From assembly GCF_014645815.1 (NCBI RefSeq), contig NZ_BMML01000024.1, forward strand, positions 1 through 64,000: 64,000 bases of DNA, read 5' to 3'. The translations under genes and the position numbers were made by a program. Positions 61,810-64,000 of this stretch are shown here, piece by piece. A model generated the notes under the pieces. That model ran no database searches, was not told the origin of the DNA, and was given only the letters and a program-made list of their open reading frames with translations. The stretch is from Streptomyces fuscichromogenes. GTDB lineage: Bacteria > Actinomycetota > Actinomycetes > Streptomycetales > Streptomycetaceae. The stretch's first letter is position 1. Every line of letters begins with the position of its first letter.

Positions 61810-64000
61810 TCACTCCACCACGTGCCGCCCCTCCGGCCGCGCGCTGCACGAGGCGCGGAAGGCGCAGTGGGTGCAGTGCTGGCCGGTGGTCGGCGCGAAG
61901 CGTTCGTCGAGGACCTTGCCGGCGGCGTCGGCCAGCAGTTCTCCGACCCACTCCCCCTCCAGCGGCTCCTGTGCCTGCACCTTGGGCAGGGTCTCGCCGC
62001 CGTCGCGCTGGGCGGCGCCCTGTCTGAGGTGGACCAGTTCGGCGCCGCCGGGCTCGGGCCGTACGCCGTCGAAGGCTTCGTCGACGGCGCCCTCGCGGAC
62101 CGCGAGCTGGTAGACGGCGAGCTGGGGGTGGCGGGCCACCTCGGCCGCGCTGGGCGCCTGTTTGCCGGTCTTGAAGTCGACGACGTACGCGCGGCCCTCG
62201 CCGTCCGCCTCCACACGGTCCATCTGGCCGCGGATGCGTACCTCGTAGTCGCCTGCTTCGAGGGTGACGTCGAAGTCCTGCTCGCTGGCCACCGGGGTGC
62301 GTGCGGTGCCGTCCAGGACGTGCCACTTCAGGAAGCGTTCGAGCGCCACGCGCGCGTTGTCCTTCTCCTGCGCCGACTTCCAGGGCGCGTCGAAGGCGAG
62401 CGCGTTCCACACCGACTCCAGCCGCTCCATGAGGACGGCGAGGTCGGCGGGGGTGCGTCCGGAGGCGACCTCGTCGGCGAGGACGTGCACCACGTTTCCG
62501 AAACCCTGGGCGGTGGTGGCGGGCGCGTCGGCCTTCACCTCGCGGCCCAGGAACCACTGGAGTGAGCAGGTGTTGGCGAGCTGGTCGAGGGCGCTGCCGG
62601 AGAGCACCACGGGCTGGTCGCGGTCGCGCAGCGGCACCTTGCTCTCGGTCGGTTCGAACATGCCCCACCAGCGGTAGGGGTGGGCGGACGGCACCAGGGG
62701 GCGGCCGTCCTCGTCGGCGAGCGCGGCCAGCCGGGCCAGGCGGCGGGCGGCGGCCTCCCGCAGCGCGTCGGACGCGCGCGGGTCGACGGTGGTCGCGCGC
62801 AGCTCGGCGACCAGGGCGGCCACCGCGAGCGGGCGGCGGGGCCGGCCGGTGACGTCCTGGGGTTCGACGCCCAGTTCGTTGAGGAACCGGGAGGGCTGGT
62901 CGCCGTCGTCCGCGGGGGCCTTCACGGCGGTGACGACGAGGCGTTCACGCGCGCGCGTGGCGGCGACGTAGAACAGGCGGCGCTCCTCGGCGAGCAGCGC
63001 GCCCGGGGTGAGCGGTTCGGCCAGTCCGTCGCGGCCGATGCGGTCGGCCTCCAGGAGCGAGCCGCGGCGGCGCAGGTCCGGCCACCGGCCCTCCTGGACG
63101 CCCGCCACGACGACCAGCCGCCACTCCAGCCCCTTGGCGCGGTGCGCGGTCAGCAGACGGACGGCGTCGGGGCGTACCGCGCGGCCGGCGAGGGTGTCGG
63201 CGGCGATGTCCTCGGCCTCGATCTCCGCCAGGAAGTTCAGCGCGCCCCGGCCGCCGCTGCGCTCCTCCGCGCGGGCGGCGGTGGCGAACAGGGCGCACAC
63301 GGCGTCCAGGTCACGGTCGGCGTTGCGGCCGGCCGCGCCGCCGCGGCGGGCCGCCCGCTCCAGGCGCGAGGGCCAGGGCGTGCCGTTCCACAGGACCCAC
63401 AGCGCCTCCTCGGCCGTACCGCCGTCCGTCAGGCGCTCCCGGGCCCGGCCGAGCAGCGCGCCGAGCCGCTGCGCCCCGCGCGCGTACCCGGGGTCGTGGA
63501 CGGCCAGGCGCTCGGGCTCGGCGAGCGCCCGCGCGAGCAGTTCGTCGGACGGGGGCGGGAGCGCGTTGCCGGCCGTCCGCTCCTCGTCGCGCAGGGCGCG
63601 GCCCAGGCGGCGCAGATCGGCCGCGTCCATGCCGGCGAGGGGGGAGCCGAGCAGGGTGAGCGCGGTCTCGGTGCCGAGCCAGCAGGCACCCTCCGCCGCG
63701 TCCCCGTCGCGCGCGGCTTCCGCCTCCGCGACCGCCCGCAGCGCGGTCAGCAGGGGCGCGACCGCCGGTTCGTGGCGCAGCGGCATGTCGTCGCCGTCGA
63801 TGTCCAGGGGCACGCCGGCCGCGGTGAGGGCACGGCGGACCGTCGGGATGGTGTGGGACCCGGCGCGCACCAGGACGGCCATGTCGCTCCAGCGGACGCC
63901 GTCCTCCAGGTGCGCCCGGCGCAGGATGTCGGCGATGTTGTCCAGCTCGGTGCCGGACGTCGGGTACGTGTACGCCTCGACACGGCCGCCGTCCCGCGCG
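61810..64000 (-). CDS. adnA: Helicase-nuclease subunit AdnA (partial, N-terminus off window)
   Basis: At least 730 residues; the frame is open to the right edge of the window. It contains SF1 helicase motifs (VRLLTAHRAKGLEWR, VAATRARERL) and a nuclease domain with YVVDFKTGK and the Fe-S cysteines: one in ANTCSLQWFL, three in HCTHCAFRASC. This AddB-like four-Cys pattern is AdnA-specific. It precedes adnB by 63 bp. Walker A is beyond the window. Confidence 0.92.
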   Translation of the reverse strand, partial: ARDGGRVEAYTYPTSGTELDNIADILRRAHLEDGVRWSDMAVLVRAGSHTIPTVRRALTAAGVPLDIDGDDMPLRHEPAVAPLLTALRAVAEAEAARDGDAAEGACWLGTETALTLLGSPLAGMDAADLRRLGRALRDEERTAGNALPPPSDELLARALAEPERLAVHDPGYARGAQRLGALLGRARERLTDGGTAEEALWVLWNGTPWPSRLERAARRGGAAGRNADRDLDAVCALFATAARAEERSGGRGALNFLAEIEAEDIAADTLAGRAVRPDAVRLLTAHRAKGLEWRLVVVAGVQEGRWPDLRRRGSLLEADRIGRDGLAEPLTPGALLAEERRLFYVAATRARERLVVTAVKAPADDGDQPSRFLNELGVEPQDVTGRPRRPLAVAALVAELRATTVDPRASDALREAAARRLARLAALADEDGRPLVPSAHPYRWWGMFEPTESKVPLRDRDQPVVLSGSALDQLANTCSLQWFLGREVKADAPATTAQGFGNVVHVLADEVASGRTPADLAVLMERLESVWNALAFDAPWKSAQEKDNARVALERFLKWHVLDGTARTPVASEQDFDVTLEAGDYEVRIRGQMDRVEADGEGRAYVVDFKTGKQAPSAAEVARHPQLAVYQLAVREGAVDEAFDGVRPEPGGAELVHLRQGAAQRDGGETLPKVQAQEPLEGEWVGELLADAAGKVLDERFAPTTGQHCTHCAFRASCSARPEGRHVVE

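Overview
The window is high-GC actinobacterial DNA: almost every real gene shows strong third-position GC, starts are often GTG, and neighbouring genes overlap by ATGA/GTGA. The gene content (dasR-dasABC, cobalamin-controlled nrdAB, epi-isozizaene synthase with its P450, sigR-rsrA, wblC, adnAB) places it in the conserved core of a Streptomyces chromosome. From memory, the order matches the S. coelicolor SCO5183-SCO5235 block read backwards. I see no phage, insertion sequence, CRISPR array or horizontally acquired island.

Layout. 0.1-6.6 kb: a GNAT acetyltransferase, then the chitobiose/GlcNAc uptake operon dasA-dasB-dasC with an intracellular NagZ-type beta-N-acetylglucosaminidase, and divergent dasR; the shared intergenic region carries DasR-site-like palindromes. 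6.7-9.3 kb: a DUF3311 protein coupled to a sodium:solute symporter, and a second GNAT. 9.3-15 kb: a cobalamin riboswitch followed by class I ribonucleotide reductase nrdAB, a secreted protein, a small membrane protein and an AraC/GlxA-type regulator. 15-17.5 kb: P450 (CYP170 type) and epi-isozizaene synthase, the two-gene albaflavenone locus. 17.8-24.7 kb: peptide deformylase, a TPR-like protein, two membrane-bound HD/HD-GYP proteins, and the thiol-stress pair sigR-rsrA with an autoregulatory promoter. 24.7-32.4 kb: an alpha/beta hydrolase, SRAP protein, M50-type membrane protein, aroA, rsgA, an SMR transporter, a TetR regulator, hisN, a CBS protein and a Fur/PerR-type regulator. 32.4-34.8 kb: two identical initiator tRNA genes flanking a Sel1/TPR repeat protein.

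34.8-43.6 kb: UPF0182 membrane protein, PPA1309-family protein, a PDZ/Lon-type protease, moaE, an SDR epimerase and a DUF2342-type zinc hydrolase. 43.6-50.8 kb: a NUDIX enzyme, three AIM24-domain genes (one fused to TerD), a YgjP-type metallopeptidase, an orphan RRE/ThiF-like protein and a UbiB/ABC1 kinase. 51-55 kb: a small basic protein coupled to wblC (WhiB7 family), whose long leader contains an upstream ORF and a terminator; then uvrD2 and a mycoredoxin with a SigR-type promoter. 55-64 kb: a methyltransferase, nudC, an M20 peptidase, and adnB-adnA (adnA runs off the right end).

Two stress circuits stand out. SigR-RsrA senses thiol oxidation, and SigR-type promoters lie in front of both sigR and the mycoredoxin gene. 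WblC responds to ribosome-targeting antibiotics through leader attenuation. The most reportable non-routine observations are the wblC leader architecture, the TerD/AIM24 cluster, the orphan RRE-ThiF gene with a possible small peptide upstream, several short tandem repeats, and a dispersed GC-rich element present at seven gene ends.
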